Source: Rhodocyclaceae bacterium
Lineage (GTDB): Bacteria > Pseudomonadota > Gammaproteobacteria > Burkholderiales > Rhodocyclaceae
Direction: 5' to 3'
Length of the DNA: 64,000 nt
Assembly (NCBI GenBank): GCA_016702335.1
Contig: JADJEF010000002.1
Location: 124,001 to 188,000, forward strand
How positions within the stretch are numbered: the stretch's first letter is position 1; each line of letters begins with the position of its first letter. The position numbers and the translations under genes were made by a program. Positions 1 through 9,032 of this stretch are shown one piece after another. The notes beneath the pieces were generated by a model, which saw only the letters and a program-made list of their open reading frames with translations, had not been told where the DNA came from and searched no databases.

Positions 1-1
1 G

Positions 2-3000
2 CTGCTCGCCAATCAAGTCGGCGAATACTTTGATGATCTGCGCGATGCGCGGGTAGTGACTGCGCTGGCTCTTGTGCATCAGCGATTCTCTACGAACACT
101 TTCCCGACCTGGGATCTGGCGCACCCGTTCCGCATGATTGCCCACAATGGGGAAATCAATACGGTGCGTGGCAATGTCAACTGGATTCGCGCGCGGCAGG
201 CCAACATCTCTTCGGTAACGCTGGGCGAAGACCTCCACAAGATTTGGCCGTTGATCTATGACGGTCAGTCAGACACGGCCTCATTCGACAATGCCCTTGA
301 GCTACTCGTGATGGGAGGCTTTTCGCTAACCCATGCGATGATGATGTTGATTCCCGAGGCGTGGGCGGGCAATCCACAAATGGATCCCGACCGAAAGGCG
401 TTCTACGAATTCCATGCGCCTGTGATGGAGCCCTGGGATGGCCCGGCCGCAGTTGCCTTTACCGATGGGCGCCAAATCGGCGCAACACTGGATCGCAATG
501 GCTTGCGCCCGGCGCGTTACCTGATCACCGATGACGATCTCGTCGTCATGGCCTCTGAAGCCGGCGTGCTGACCATTCCGCAGGAGCGCATCGTAAAAAA
601 ATGGCGTCTTCAGCCGGGCAAGATGTTCCTTCTCGATCTGGAGCAGGGCCGCATCATTGATGATGAGGAAGTGAAGCGGACCTTGTCGATGGCCGAGCCG
701 TATCGTAAATGGATACAGGAGTCGCGAATCTTCCTCGACGACCTGCCTATGCCGCGCGTACGGGCGGTGGCAGAACTGCAGGAAACCCTGCTCGACACCC
801 AACAGGCGTTTGGTTACACGCAGGAAGATACCAGGGTCGTTCTGGAACCAATGATCAAAAACGGTGAAGAGCCCACCGGATCGATGGGCAATGATGCCGC
901 CCTGCCGGTTCTCTCCAGCAAGAACAAACCTTTCTACAACTATTTCAAGCAGTTGTTTGCACAGGTGACGAATCCGCCGATCGACCCGATCCGCGAAGAA
1001 ATAGTCATGTCGCTGACTAGCTTCGTCGGTCCCAAGCCCAACCTGCTTGGTATCGTGAACGGCGACGAGGAACTGACTCCGCGCCTTGAATTGAGGCAGC
1101 CAGTGCTCGACGAAGTGGATATTTCGCGACTGCGCGACATCGCCAAGCTTTCGAAAGGTCGGTTCCGGTCGCTGGTTCTGGATATCACTTATGCCGTGAA
1201 TGAAGGCCCGTTTGGCTGCGATACGGCCATGCGCCACTTGTGTGCAGTTGCCGAGCAGGCGGTTGCTGATGGCTACAATCTGCTTATCCTTTCCGATCGT
1301 GCGGTCGACCGGCACCGGGTGGCTGTCCCCGCGCTGCTTGCCTGTTCAGGCGTGCACCATCATCTGGTGCGCAAGGGGTTGCGTACGAACACCGGTCTGG
1401 TAGTCGACACCGGTTCAGCACGCGAAACACACCACTTTGCGCTGCTCGCCGGTTACGGTGCTGAGGCGGTTTGCCCATGGTTGGCGTTGGAAACCATCAG
1501 TGCATTGACTGAGGCAACAGGTGACGACTACCGCACGGCTACCAAGAATTACATCAAGGCGGTTGGCAAGGGCTTGATGAAGGTGATGTCCAAGATGGGC
1601 ATCTCTACCTATCAGTCCTACTGCGGCGCGCAGATATTTGAAGCGGTAGGGTTGGAATCTTCTTTCGTTGCACGCTTCTTTACCGGCACCCCGACAAAAG
1701 TTGAGGGTATCGGTTTGGCAGAGGTGGCCGAGGAAGCGGTGCGTACCCATCGTGCTGCATTCTCTGATGACCCGGTTCTCGCTGACGCACTCGATGCAGG
1801 CGGCGAGTACGCCTTCCGGATTCGTGGTGAGGAGCATATGTGGACTCCGGACTCCATCGCCAAACTGCAGCACGCTACGCGCTCGGGAAAATACGATACC
1901 TACAAAGAGTACGCGCGCCTGATCAATGATCAGACCAAGCGGCACCTTACGCTTCGCGGTTTGTTCGAGGTTCGTCCCGTTGGCCCACCGGTGCCTCTTG
2001 ATGAAGTCGAACCCGCCAAGGAGATTGTGCGCCGTTTTGCTACGGGGGCAATGTCTCTGGGGTCGATCTCTACTGAAGCGCATGCCACGCTGGCGATTGC
2101 GATGAACCGCATTGGTGGCAAGTCCAACACCGGCGAGGGCGGCGAAGACCCGAAGCGCTTTGGCAAGGTCGGCTCAGGTCAGACCATGGCAAGTATCGTC
2201 GGCAAAGAGAACATTGAGCGAGATATTTCACTCAACGATGGCGACAGTCTGCGCTCTGCGATCAAGCAGGTGGCCTCCGGTCGTTTTGGTGTGACGGCCG
2301 AGTATCTGGCCAATGCCGATCAATTGCAGATCAAGATGGCGCAAGGGGCCAAGCCCGGCGAGGGCGGACAACTGCCCGGACACAAAGTATCTCAGTACAT
2401 CGGTTTTCTGCGGCACTCGGTGCCTGGAGTAGGCTTGATTTCGCCGCCACCACATCACGATATCTACTCGATCGAAGATCTGGCCCAACTGATTCACGAC
2501 TTGAAAAACGCAAATTCTCAGGCGTCAATATCGGTCAAGCTGGTATCGGAGGTCGGCGTTGGAACCGTTGCCGCGGGAGTGGTCAAGGCCAAGGCAGATC
2601 ATGTGGTGATCGCCGGGCACGATGGAGGCACCGGCGCATCTCCCGTGTCATCGATCAAGCATGCCGGGGGACCATGGGAACTGGGTTTGGCCGAGACACA
2701 ACAAACGCTGGTGCTGAACCGCTTGCGCGGGCGGGTCCGTGTGCAAGCCGACGGGCAGATGAAAACTGGACGTGATGTTGTCATCGGCGCGCTGCTTGGG
2801 GCCGACGAGTTCGGTTTCGCGACGGCTCCGCTGGTCGTCGAAGGCTGCATCATGATGCGCAAGTGCCACCTAAATACCTGTCCTGTCGGTGTCGCTACTC
2901 AGGACCCCGAGCTGCGCAAGCGCTTTACCGGTCAACCCGAGCACGTGGTCAACTTCTTCTTCTTTGTGGCAGAAGAAGTGCGCGAGATGATGGCTACGAT

Positions 3001-4048
3001 GGGGGTGCGCAAGTTTGACGATCTGGTCGGACGTAGCGATTTGCTTGACACGCGTGCCGGCATTGACCACTGGAAAGCGCAGGGGCTCGATTTCACCCGC
3101 GTCTTCTATCGACCGGCGATGGCCGCTGAGGTTTCGCGCTTCCATACTGAGATCCAGGATCACGGACTCAAGGGAGCGCTTGACCATGTGCTCATCAAGC
3201 AGGCCAAGCCGGCGCTGGAAAAAGGCGAAAAAGTGCTTATCGAGGCCTCAATAAAGAGTTCCAATCGTACCTGCGGCACCATGCTGTCGAATGCGGTGGC
3301 CAAGCGCTATGGTCGGGCCGGTCTTCCCGATGGCACGATCACGGTAAAGCTCAACGGTACGGCTGGTCAGAGCTTCGGTGCCTTTCTGGCGCGAGGCATT
3401 GCTCTGGACCTCACAGGTGAGGGCAATGACTACGTGGGCAAGGGACTTTCGGGCGGACGCATCGTCGTGCGCAAGCCGGCGTCGTTTGTCGGCGCCACAG
3501 AAGAAAACATCATCGTTGGGAATACCGTGCTCTACGGAGCGACTGAAGGATCGGTCTATTTCGGCGGCGTCGCTGGCGAGCGGTTTGCCGTACGCAACTC
3601 CGGCGCGCAGGCCGTCGTCGAAGGTACTGGCGACCACGGCTGTGAATACATGACGGGGGGCACGGTGACGGTGCTGGGTTCGACCGGGCGTAACTTTGCT
3701 GCCGGTATGTCAGGTGGCATTGCCTATGTGTATGACCTTGACGGGGGCTTTGCCGCGCGCTGCAACCGGTCCATGGTCATACTGGAAAAGGTGGTCGCGG
3801 CGAAAGACCAGGCAGACGACGGCACACGTCATCGCAACGAAAGCGACGAAGCCCAGCTCAAGCGCATGATTGCCGAACATGCAGAGCTGACCGGCAGCGA
3901 ACGCGCCAAGACAATACTGGCCAATTGGGACAGCGCTCGGAGCAAGTTCGTCAAGGTATTCCCCAACGAATACCGCCGAGCGCTTATCGAAATGGCGGTG
4001 GAATCAGGCAAGTCGGGTAATCAGCACGTGCAGAAAGAGGTGGCATAA
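2..4048 (+). CDS. gltB: Glutamate synthase large subunit (5'-truncated)
   Basis: Large subunit of NADPH-dependent glutamate synthase (GOGAT): transfers the glutamine amide to 2-oxoglutarate. The reading frame is open from base 2, so the start codon and the N-terminal nucleophile cysteine lie upstream of the window; about 1348 of roughly 1550 residues are present. Visible are the end of the class II amidotransferase domain (HNGEINTVRGN), the central domain, the FMN/2-oxoglutarate synthase domain (GGEDPKRFG, PGEGGQLPGHKV, GHDGGTGASP), the 3Fe-4S cysteines in CHLNTCPVG, and the C-terminal GXGXG beta-helix (YMTGGTVTVLG). The stop codon directly abuts the gltD ATG, so the two are co-transcribed and probably coupled. 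Family identity is certain; only the 5' end is missing. Confidence 0.97.
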   Translation: MLANQVGEYFDDLRDARVVTALALVHQRFSTNTFPTWDLAHPFRMIAHNGEINTVRGNVNWIRARQANISSVTLGEDLHKIWPLIYDGQSDTASFDNALELLVMGGFSLTHAMMMLIPEAWAGNPQMDPDRKAFYEFHAPVMEPWDGPAAVAFTDGRQIGATLDRNGLRPARYLITDDDLVVMASEAGVLTIPQERIVKKWRLQPGKMFLLDLEQGRIIDDEEVKRTLSMAEPYRKWIQESRIFLDDLPMPRVRAVAELQETLLDTQQAFGYTQEDTRVVLEPMIKNGEEPTGSMGNDAALPVLSSKNKPFYNYFKQLFAQVTNPPIDPIREEIVMSLTSFVGPKPNLLGIVNGDEELTPRLELRQPVLDEVDISRLRDIAKLSKGRFRSLVLDITYAVNEGPFGCDTAMRHLCAVAEQAVADGYNLLILSDRAVDRHRVAVPALLACSGVHHHLVRKGLRTNTGLVVDTGSARETHHFALLAGYGAEAVCPWLALETISALTEATGDDYRTATKNYIKAVGKGLMKVMSKMGISTYQSYCGAQIFEAVGLESSFVARFFTGTPTKVEGIGLAEVAEEAVRTHRAAFSDDPVLADALDAGGEYAFRIRGEEHMWTPDSIAKLQHATRSGKYDTYKEYARLINDQTKRHLTLRGLFEVRPVGPPVPLDEVEPAKEIVRRFATGAMSLGSISTEAHATLAIAMNRIGGKSNTGEGGEDPKRFGKVGSGQTMASIVGKENIERDISLNDGDSLRSAIKQVASGRFGVTAEYLANADQLQIKMAQGAKPGEGGQLPGHKVSQYIGFLRHSVPGVGLISPPPHHDIYSIEDLAQLIHDLKNANSQASISVKLVSEVGVGTVAAGVVKAKADHVVIAGHDGGTGASPVSSIKHAGGPWELGLAETQQTLVLNRLRGRVRVQADGQMKTGRDVVIGALLGADEFGFATAPLVVEGCIMMRKCHLNTCPVGVATQDPELRKRFTGQPEHVVNFFFFVAEEVREMMATMGVRKFDDLVGRSDLLDTRAGIDHWKAQGLDFTRVFYRPAMAAEVSRFHTEIQDHGLKGALDHVLIKQAKPALEKGEKVLIEASIKSSNRTCGTMLSNAVAKRYGRAGLPDGTITVKLNGTAGQSFGAFLARGIALDLTGEGNDYVGKGLSGGRIVVRKPASFVGATEENIIVGNTVLYGATEGSVYFGGVAGERFAVRNSGAQAVVEGTGDHGCEYMTGGTVTVLGSTGRNFAAGMSGGIAYVYDLDGGFAARCNRSMVILEKVVAAKDQADDGTRHRNESDEAQLKRMIAEHAELTGSERAKTILANWDSARSKFVKVFPNEYRRALIEMAVESGKSGNQHVQKEVA

Positions 4049-5512
4049 ATGGGCAAGCCAACCGGATTTATCGAGTTCAAGCGCATTTCGGACGCCTACG
4101 AAAAGGTCGACTCGCGCGTCAAGCACTACCGTGAGTTCGTGCCGCGCCTTTCCGATGCCGACGCCAAGATTCAGGGTGCCCGTTGCATGGACTGCGGTAT
4201 CCCCTTCTGCAGCAACGGTTGCCCGGTCAATAACATCATCCCCGATTGGAACGACCTCGTCTATCGGGGTAATTTCCGCCAGGCCATTGATGTTCTGCAT
4301 TCGACCAATAATTTCCCGGAGTTCACCAGCCGTATTTGCCCCGCCCCCTGCGAAGCGGCATGCACCCTGAACATCGAGCAAAGCCCGGTCGGCATCAAGT
4401 CGATCGAGCGCGCGATCATCGATAAGGCAGGCGAGAATGGTTGGGTGACGCCTCAGCCCCCTGCGCGCAAGACGGGCAAGAAGGTGGCGGTGGTCGGCTC
4501 CGGGCCGGCGGGAATGGCCGCGGCGCAGCAACTGGCGCGCGTGGGTCACGATGTCACTGTCTTTGAAAAGAGCAGTCGCATTGGCGGATTGCTGCGCTAC
4601 GGCATTCCAGACTTCAAGCTCGACAAGCGGCTTATCGACTGGCGCATGGCGCAGATGGAAGTCGAGGGCGTGAAGTTCGTCACCCGTACCATGGTCACCA
4701 ATGCCGCATTGCCGCCCGGTATCAACAACGATGCCAAGTGGGTGGTGACCACCGAGCAGCTGCGTAAGGATTTCGATGCGGTGATCCTTTCCGGTGGCTC
4801 AGAAACGCCGCGTGACCTGCCGGTGCCCGGGCGCGACTTGCCCGGCGTGCATTACGCGTTGGAGTTTCTGGTTCCCCAGAACAAAGAAGTGGCGGGCGAT
4901 TCGAAGAACCCGATCAACGTCAAAGGCAAGCACGTTCTGGTCATTGGTGGTGGCGATACCGGATCAGATTGCGTGGGCACGTCAAACCGGCACGGCGCTG
5001 CCAGCGTGACACAGATTGAGCTGATGCCGCGCCCCCCGGAGCAGGAGAATGGCCCGCTGACCTGGCCCTACTGGCCGCTCAAGATGCGTACTTCGTCGTC
5101 ACACGATGAAGGCGCGGAGCGGGACTGGTCGGTCGGCACCAAGCAATTCATCGGCAAGAACGGTCGCTTGCACTCGGTTCAGGCGGTGCGCTTGCAATGG
5201 CAAAACGGCAAGATGGTTGAAATGCCCGGATCAGAGTTCGAGATTCGTGCCGACTATGTGTTTTTGGCCATGGGGTTTACCCAGCCCGTGAGTGGCGTGC
5301 TGGAGGCCTTCGGCGTTGAGCGTGATGCCCGTGGCAATGCCCGGGCCGATACCGAGAGCGGCAAGGCATATAGCACCAACATCAAGGGCGTGTTTGCTGC
5401 CGGCGATATGCGGCGCGGGCAGTCGCTGGTCGTGTGGGCGATTCGTGAGGGGCGCCAGTGTGCGCGCTCCGTTGATGAGTTTTTGATGGGTACCAGCACG
5501 CTGCCACGCTGA
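4049..5512 (+). CDS. gltD: Glutamate synthase small subunit
   Basis: Small (beta) subunit of glutamate synthase: oxidises NADPH through FAD and feeds electrons to the large subunit. 487 residues, normal for the family. The N-terminal cysteine-rich region (CMDCGIPFCSNGCPVNN, later CPAPCEAAC) binds the iron-sulfur clusters. A first Rossmann motif, VAVVGSGPAGMAAAQQLA near residue 149, binds FAD. A second, VLVIGGGDTGSDC near residue 296, binds NADPH. The C-terminal GVFAAGDMRRGQSLVVWAI motif closes the FAD site. ATG follows the gltB stop with no gap. A paralogous GltD-like protein with an added ferredoxin domain is encoded at 50328-51950 and should not be confused with this gene. Confidence 0.97.
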   Translation: MGKPTGFIEFKRISDAYEKVDSRVKHYREFVPRLSDADAKIQGARCMDCGIPFCSNGCPVNNIIPDWNDLVYRGNFRQAIDVLHSTNNFPEFTSRICPAPCEAACTLNIEQSPVGIKSIERAIIDKAGENGWVTPQPPARKTGKKVAVVGSGPAGMAAAQQLARVGHDVTVFEKSSRIGGLLRYGIPDFKLDKRLIDWRMAQMEVEGVKFVTRTMVTNAALPPGINNDAKWVVTTEQLRKDFDAVILSGGSETPRDLPVPGRDLPGVHYALEFLVPQNKEVAGDSKNPINVKGKHVLVIGGGDTGSDCVGTSNRHGAASVTQIELMPRPPEQENGPLTWPYWPLKMRTSSSHDEGAERDWSVGTKQFIGKNGRLHSVQAVRLQWQNGKMVEMPGSEFEIRADYVFLAMGFTQPVSGVLEAFGVERDARGNARADTESGKAYSTNIKGVFAAGDMRRGQSLVVWAIREGRQCARSVDEFLMGTSTLPR

Positions 5513-5694
5513 CATCACCGCAGTACAACGAGCACGAGGCCGCCATGGGTGAACACGGAAGTTTGCTCTTGGTGGCCTTTCTGTTGAGCTTCCGTTAGTT
5601 CTCGGAATGTTCGGCGCTATCCTTGCGGCTATCGCCGTCGAAATGCTGATGTGCGGCATCACTACTCTTGTGCAGACATTACACTGACCTGACC

Positions 5695-7122
5695 ATGTCC
5701 ACTCTCTCGCTCAATGTCGTAATCCTCGCTGCCGGGCAAGGCAAGCGCATGCGCTCGCAGTTGCCCAAGGTGCTGCATCCCATTGCCGGACAATCGCTGC
5801 TGGCGCGGGTAATCGATACCGCGCGGGCCCTCCATCCGCACCGGATGTGTGTGGTCTATGGACATGGGGGCGATCAGGTGCAGGCCGCATTTGCCCAGAC
5901 GGACGATCTGTCCTGGGCCTTGCAGTCGCCGCAACTGGGTACCGGGCATGCGCTGTTGCAAGCGATGCCGCACGTGTCGGGGGAAGGTGCCACTGCCGCT
6001 ACAAGCGCCGTACCGCCAGCGCCGACTTGCGGAAATTCGCTGACACTGGTGCTCTACGGCGATGTGCCCTTGACCAAAGTAAGCACCTTGAAGCGCTTGC
6101 TTGCCACCAGCGGGCCCGGGCGGCTGGCGCTGCTTACCGCACACCTTCACGACCCGACTGGCTATGGTCGTATCGTGCGCCAGAGCGGCAAGGTTCAACG
6201 CATCGTCGAGCAGAAAGACGCCGACGATGCCGAGCGCGCGATCACCGAAATCAATACCGGTATCCTAATCGCGCCGACCGAGGCGCTTGCCCGCTGGTTG
6301 CCTACGCTAGGTAATCGTAACGCGCAGGGTGAGTATTACCTGACCGACATCGTTGCGCTCGCCGTGGCCGAAGGGCTCGAAGTGACCACGGCGCACCCCG
6401 ACGCCACCTGGGAGACCGACGGCGTCAACAGCAAGCTGCAACTGGCGACGCTGGAGCGCATTCACCAGCGTACGATCGCCGACGCGCTTATGGAGAGCGG
6501 CGTCATGCTCGCGGACCCGGCGCGCATCGATGTGCGCGGTCAGTTGCATTGCGGCACCGACGTGGCCATTGACGTCAATTGCGTCTTCGAGGGGTCGGTC
6601 ACGCTGGCCGATGGTGTCAGCATTGGCCCCAACTGCGTGCTGAAAAATTGCAGCATTGGGGCCGGGGCGCGTCTGGCCCCGTTTTGCCATATCGATAGCG
6701 CCGAGGTAGGTCCGGAATCGGTGGTTGGGCCCTATGCGCGCCTGCGGCCAGGCACCGTGCTCGGGCGTGAGGTGCATATCGGCAATTTTGTTGAAGTGAA
6801 AAATTCGCAGATCGCCGACCACTCCAAGGCCAACCATCTGGCCTATGTGGGCGATGCCACAGTGGGCAGCCGGGTCAATATCGGGGCTGGCACCATCACC
6901 TGCAACTACGATGGGGCCAACAAGTTCCGTACGGTCATCGAAGACGACGTCTTCATCGGCTCCGATACCCAATTGGTTGCCCCGGTCACAGTGGGCCGTG
7001 GGGCGACATTGGGGGCAGGTACCACCCTCACAAAAGATGCGCCGCCCGATACACTGACCCTGTCGCGCGCCAAACAATTGAGCGTTCCGGGCTGGAAGCG
7101 CCCGGTGAAACAAAAAAAATAG
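5695..7122 (+). CDS. glmU: Bifunctional GlmU (uridylyltransferase / acetyltransferase)
   Basis: Makes UDP-GlcNAc from glucosamine-1-phosphate: acetylation by the C-terminal left-handed beta-helix, uridylylation by the N-terminal domain. The start chosen is the ATG before STLSLNVVILAAGQGKRM, since nucleotidyltransferases begin just before the LAAGxGxRM loop; an upstream GTG at 5668 would add nine residues. 475 residues, against about 456 in E. coli. The excess is an insertion of about 17 residues between LGTGHA and LYGDVPL that includes SAVPPAPTCGNS, encoded by the dispersed repeat at 6006-6034. The Mg-binding aspartate in YGDVPL and acetyltransferase motifs (NIGAGTITCNYDG, GSDTQLVAPV) are intact, so the protein is probably functional. 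It lies 9 bases before glmS, the enzyme two steps earlier in the same pathway. Confidence 0.96.
   Translation: MSTLSLNVVILAAGQGKRMRSQLPKVLHPIAGQSLLARVIDTARALHPHRMCVVYGHGGDQVQAAFAQTDDLSWALQSPQLGTGHALLQAMPHVSGEGATAATSAVPPAPTCGNSLTLVLYGDVPLTKVSTLKRLLATSGPGRLALLTAHLHDPTGYGRIVRQSGKVQRIVEQKDADDAERAITEINTGILIAPTEALARWLPTLGNRNAQGEYYLTDIVALAVAEGLEVTTAHPDATWETDGVNSKLQLATLERIHQRTIADALMESGVMLADPARIDVRGQLHCGTDVAIDVNCVFEGSVTLADGVSIGPNCVLKNCSIGAGARLAPFCHIDSAEVGPESVVGPYARLRPGTVLGREVHIGNFVEVKNSQIADHSKANHLAYVGDATVGSRVNIGAGTITCNYDGANKFRTVIEDDVFIGSDTQLVAPVTVGRGATLGAGTTLTKDAPPDTLTLSRAKQLSVPGWKRPVKQKK
6006..6034 (+). repeat. Dispersed 30-bp repeat, copy 1 (in glmU)
   Basis: Full-length copy with CGCCG, a variable hexamer and CCAGCGCCGACTTGCGG, sense to glmU. 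It is read as SAVPPAPTCGN and accounts for much of the extra loop in GlmU. Confidence 0.85.
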
Positions 7123-7131
7123 GAGAGACTT

Positions 7132-8949
7132 ATGTGTGGCATCGTCGCAGCCGTGGCTGAACGCAATATCGTTCCCGTTCTTATCGAAGGGCTGCGCAAG
7201 CTCGAGTATCGTGGCTATGACTCAGCGGGCGTGGCCCTGCTCAACCCCACACTGACCCGCCTGCGCAGCGTCGGCCGGGTGGCCGAACTGGCGTCGCTGG
7301 CCGAGGCGCAAGTAGCGCACCATGGCATTGCCCACACGCGCTGGGCCACCCACGGGGTGCCGTCTGAGCGCAATGCCCATCCCCATGTGTCCGAAGGTCT
7401 GGCGGTGGTGCATAACGGCATCATCGAAAACTATGCCGAGCTCAAGGCCGAGCTGACGGCGGCGGGCTATGTATTCACCTCCGATACCGACACCGAAGTG
7501 GTCGCGCATCTGATTCAGCACACACAAAAGACCAACAATGATCTCTTCGACGCGGTTTTCGCGACGACGCAGCGCTTGATCGGTGCCTATGCCATTGCCG
7601 TGATTCAGGAGTGGGACGACCGCATCGTCGTTGCCCGTCAGGGCGCGCCACTGCTCCTCGGTGTGGGTGAAGAGGGCCGCTATGCGGCGTCTGACGCTTC
7701 GGCCCTGCTGCAGGTCACGCGCCAGATGATTTACCTTGAGGAAGGCGACGTTGCCGAGCTCAAGCGAGGCAGCGTGCGCATCGTTGATCGTAACCACGTG
7801 GCGGTTGAGCGTGCGCTGCACGAAAGCAGCCTCTCGGCCGATGCCGTCGAGCTGGGCGAGTACGCGCATTACATGCAGAAGGAAATTTTCGAGCAGCCGC
7901 AGGCCCTGGCCGCTACGCTCGAAATGATCGGTGGTGCGCAGTCTTTCTCACCCAACCTGTTCGGTACCGACGCACCGGAACTGCTCGCCGGGGCCAAGAG
8001 TGTGCTTATTCTGGCGTGTGGCACCAGCTTCCATGCCGGCTTGGTGGCACGGTACTGGATCGAGCAACTGGCCGGCATTCCCTGCAGCGTCGAGATCGCC
8101 AGCGAGTACCGCTATCGCGTCTCGGTACCGCACCCCGATACACTGGTGGTGGCTATTTCACAGTCGGGCGAAACGGCTGACACGCTGGCTTCGGTCAAGC
8201 ACGCCAAGGCGCAGGGCATGATGCGGACGCTGGCCTTGTGCAACGTCCCCGAGTCGGCCATCGTGCGCGAGTGCGCGTTGCGTTTCCTGACCCGCGCCGG
8301 CCCCGAGATTGGCGTGGCGTCGACCAAGGCCTTCACCACGCAGTTGGCGGCACTGTTTCTGCTCGCCGCGACGCTCGCCAAGCAACAGGGGCATCTGTCC
8401 GCGAGCGATGAGGCGGAACACTTGACCGCGCTGCGCCATTTGCCCGTCGCGGTGCAGAACGTGCTGGCACTCGAAGACGACATTCGCGCCTGGGCGCAGC
8501 GCTTCTCCGACAAGCACCATGCCCTGTTTCTCGGGCGCGGACATCACTTTCCGATCGCACTCGAAGGCGCGCTCAAGCTCAAGGAAATCTCCTACATTCA
8601 CGCCGAGGCCTATGCGGCCGGCGAGCTCAAGCATGGCCCTCTGGCGCTGGTCGATGAAGATATGCCCGTGGTCAGCATCGCCCCCAACGATGCCTTACTT
8701 GAGAAGCTCAAATCCAACCTCAAAGAGGTGGCGGCACGCGGCGGCGAGCTTTACGTCTTTGCCGATGCCGACTCACATGTCGATGAAGAGCCGGGTGTGC
8801 ATGTGTTGCGTTTGCCTGAACACTACGGGCTGCTGTCACCCGTGCTGCATGTCGTTCCCCTGCAACTGCTCTCGTACCATGTTGCGCTGGTCAAGGGAAC
8901 TGACGTCGACAAGCCGCGCAATCTCGCTAAAAGCGTCACGGTGGAATAA
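7132..8949 (+). CDS. glmS: Glutamine--fructose-6-phosphate aminotransferase
   Basis: Converts fructose-6-phosphate and glutamine to glucosamine-6-phosphate, the committed step towards UDP-GlcNAc for peptidoglycan and LPS. 605 residues, standard length. The N-terminal class II amidotransferase domain starts with MCGIVA, leaving Cys as the nucleophile after Met removal, followed by RGYDSAG and HTRWATHG. Two SIS sugar-isomerase domains follow (CGTSFHAG, SQSGETADTLA; then LGRGHHFPIALEGALKLKE, KHGPLALV). The C-terminus ends KPRNLAKSVTVE as is typical. RBS AGGAGA lies just upstream of the ATG. It is the second gene of a glmU-glmS operon; the 9-base gap leaves no room for a glmS ribozyme. Confidence 0.97.
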   Translation: MCGIVAAVAERNIVPVLIEGLRKLEYRGYDSAGVALLNPTLTRLRSVGRVAELASLAEAQVAHHGIAHTRWATHGVPSERNAHPHVSEGLAVVHNGIIENYAELKAELTAAGYVFTSDTDTEVVAHLIQHTQKTNNDLFDAVFATTQRLIGAYAIAVIQEWDDRIVVARQGAPLLLGVGEEGRYAASDASALLQVTRQMIYLEEGDVAELKRGSVRIVDRNHVAVERALHESSLSADAVELGEYAHYMQKEIFEQPQALAATLEMIGGAQSFSPNLFGTDAPELLAGAKSVLILACGTSFHAGLVARYWIEQLAGIPCSVEIASEYRYRVSVPHPDTLVVAISQSGETADTLASVKHAKAQGMMRTLALCNVPESAIVRECALRFLTRAGPEIGVASTKAFTTQLAALFLLAATLAKQQGHLSASDEAEHLTALRHLPVAVQNVLALEDDIRAWAQRFSDKHHALFLGRGHHFPIALEGALKLKEISYIHAEAYAAGELKHGPLALVDEDMPVVSIAPNDALLEKLKSNLKEVAARGGELYVFADADSHVDEEPGVHVLRLPEHYGLLSPVLHVVPLQLLSYHVALVKGTDVDKPRNLAKSVTVE

Positions 8950-9032
8950 TCGTCAGGGGTTCGGCTCGAAGCGCGCCGGCTGCGCAACGCCAAAATGCTG
9001 GCCGTCGCGCAAGGCATACACTGACTCACTGC

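Noticed and set aside
7123..7131. glmS ribozyme
   Set aside because: Only 9 bases separate glmU and glmS; no room for the ribozyme.
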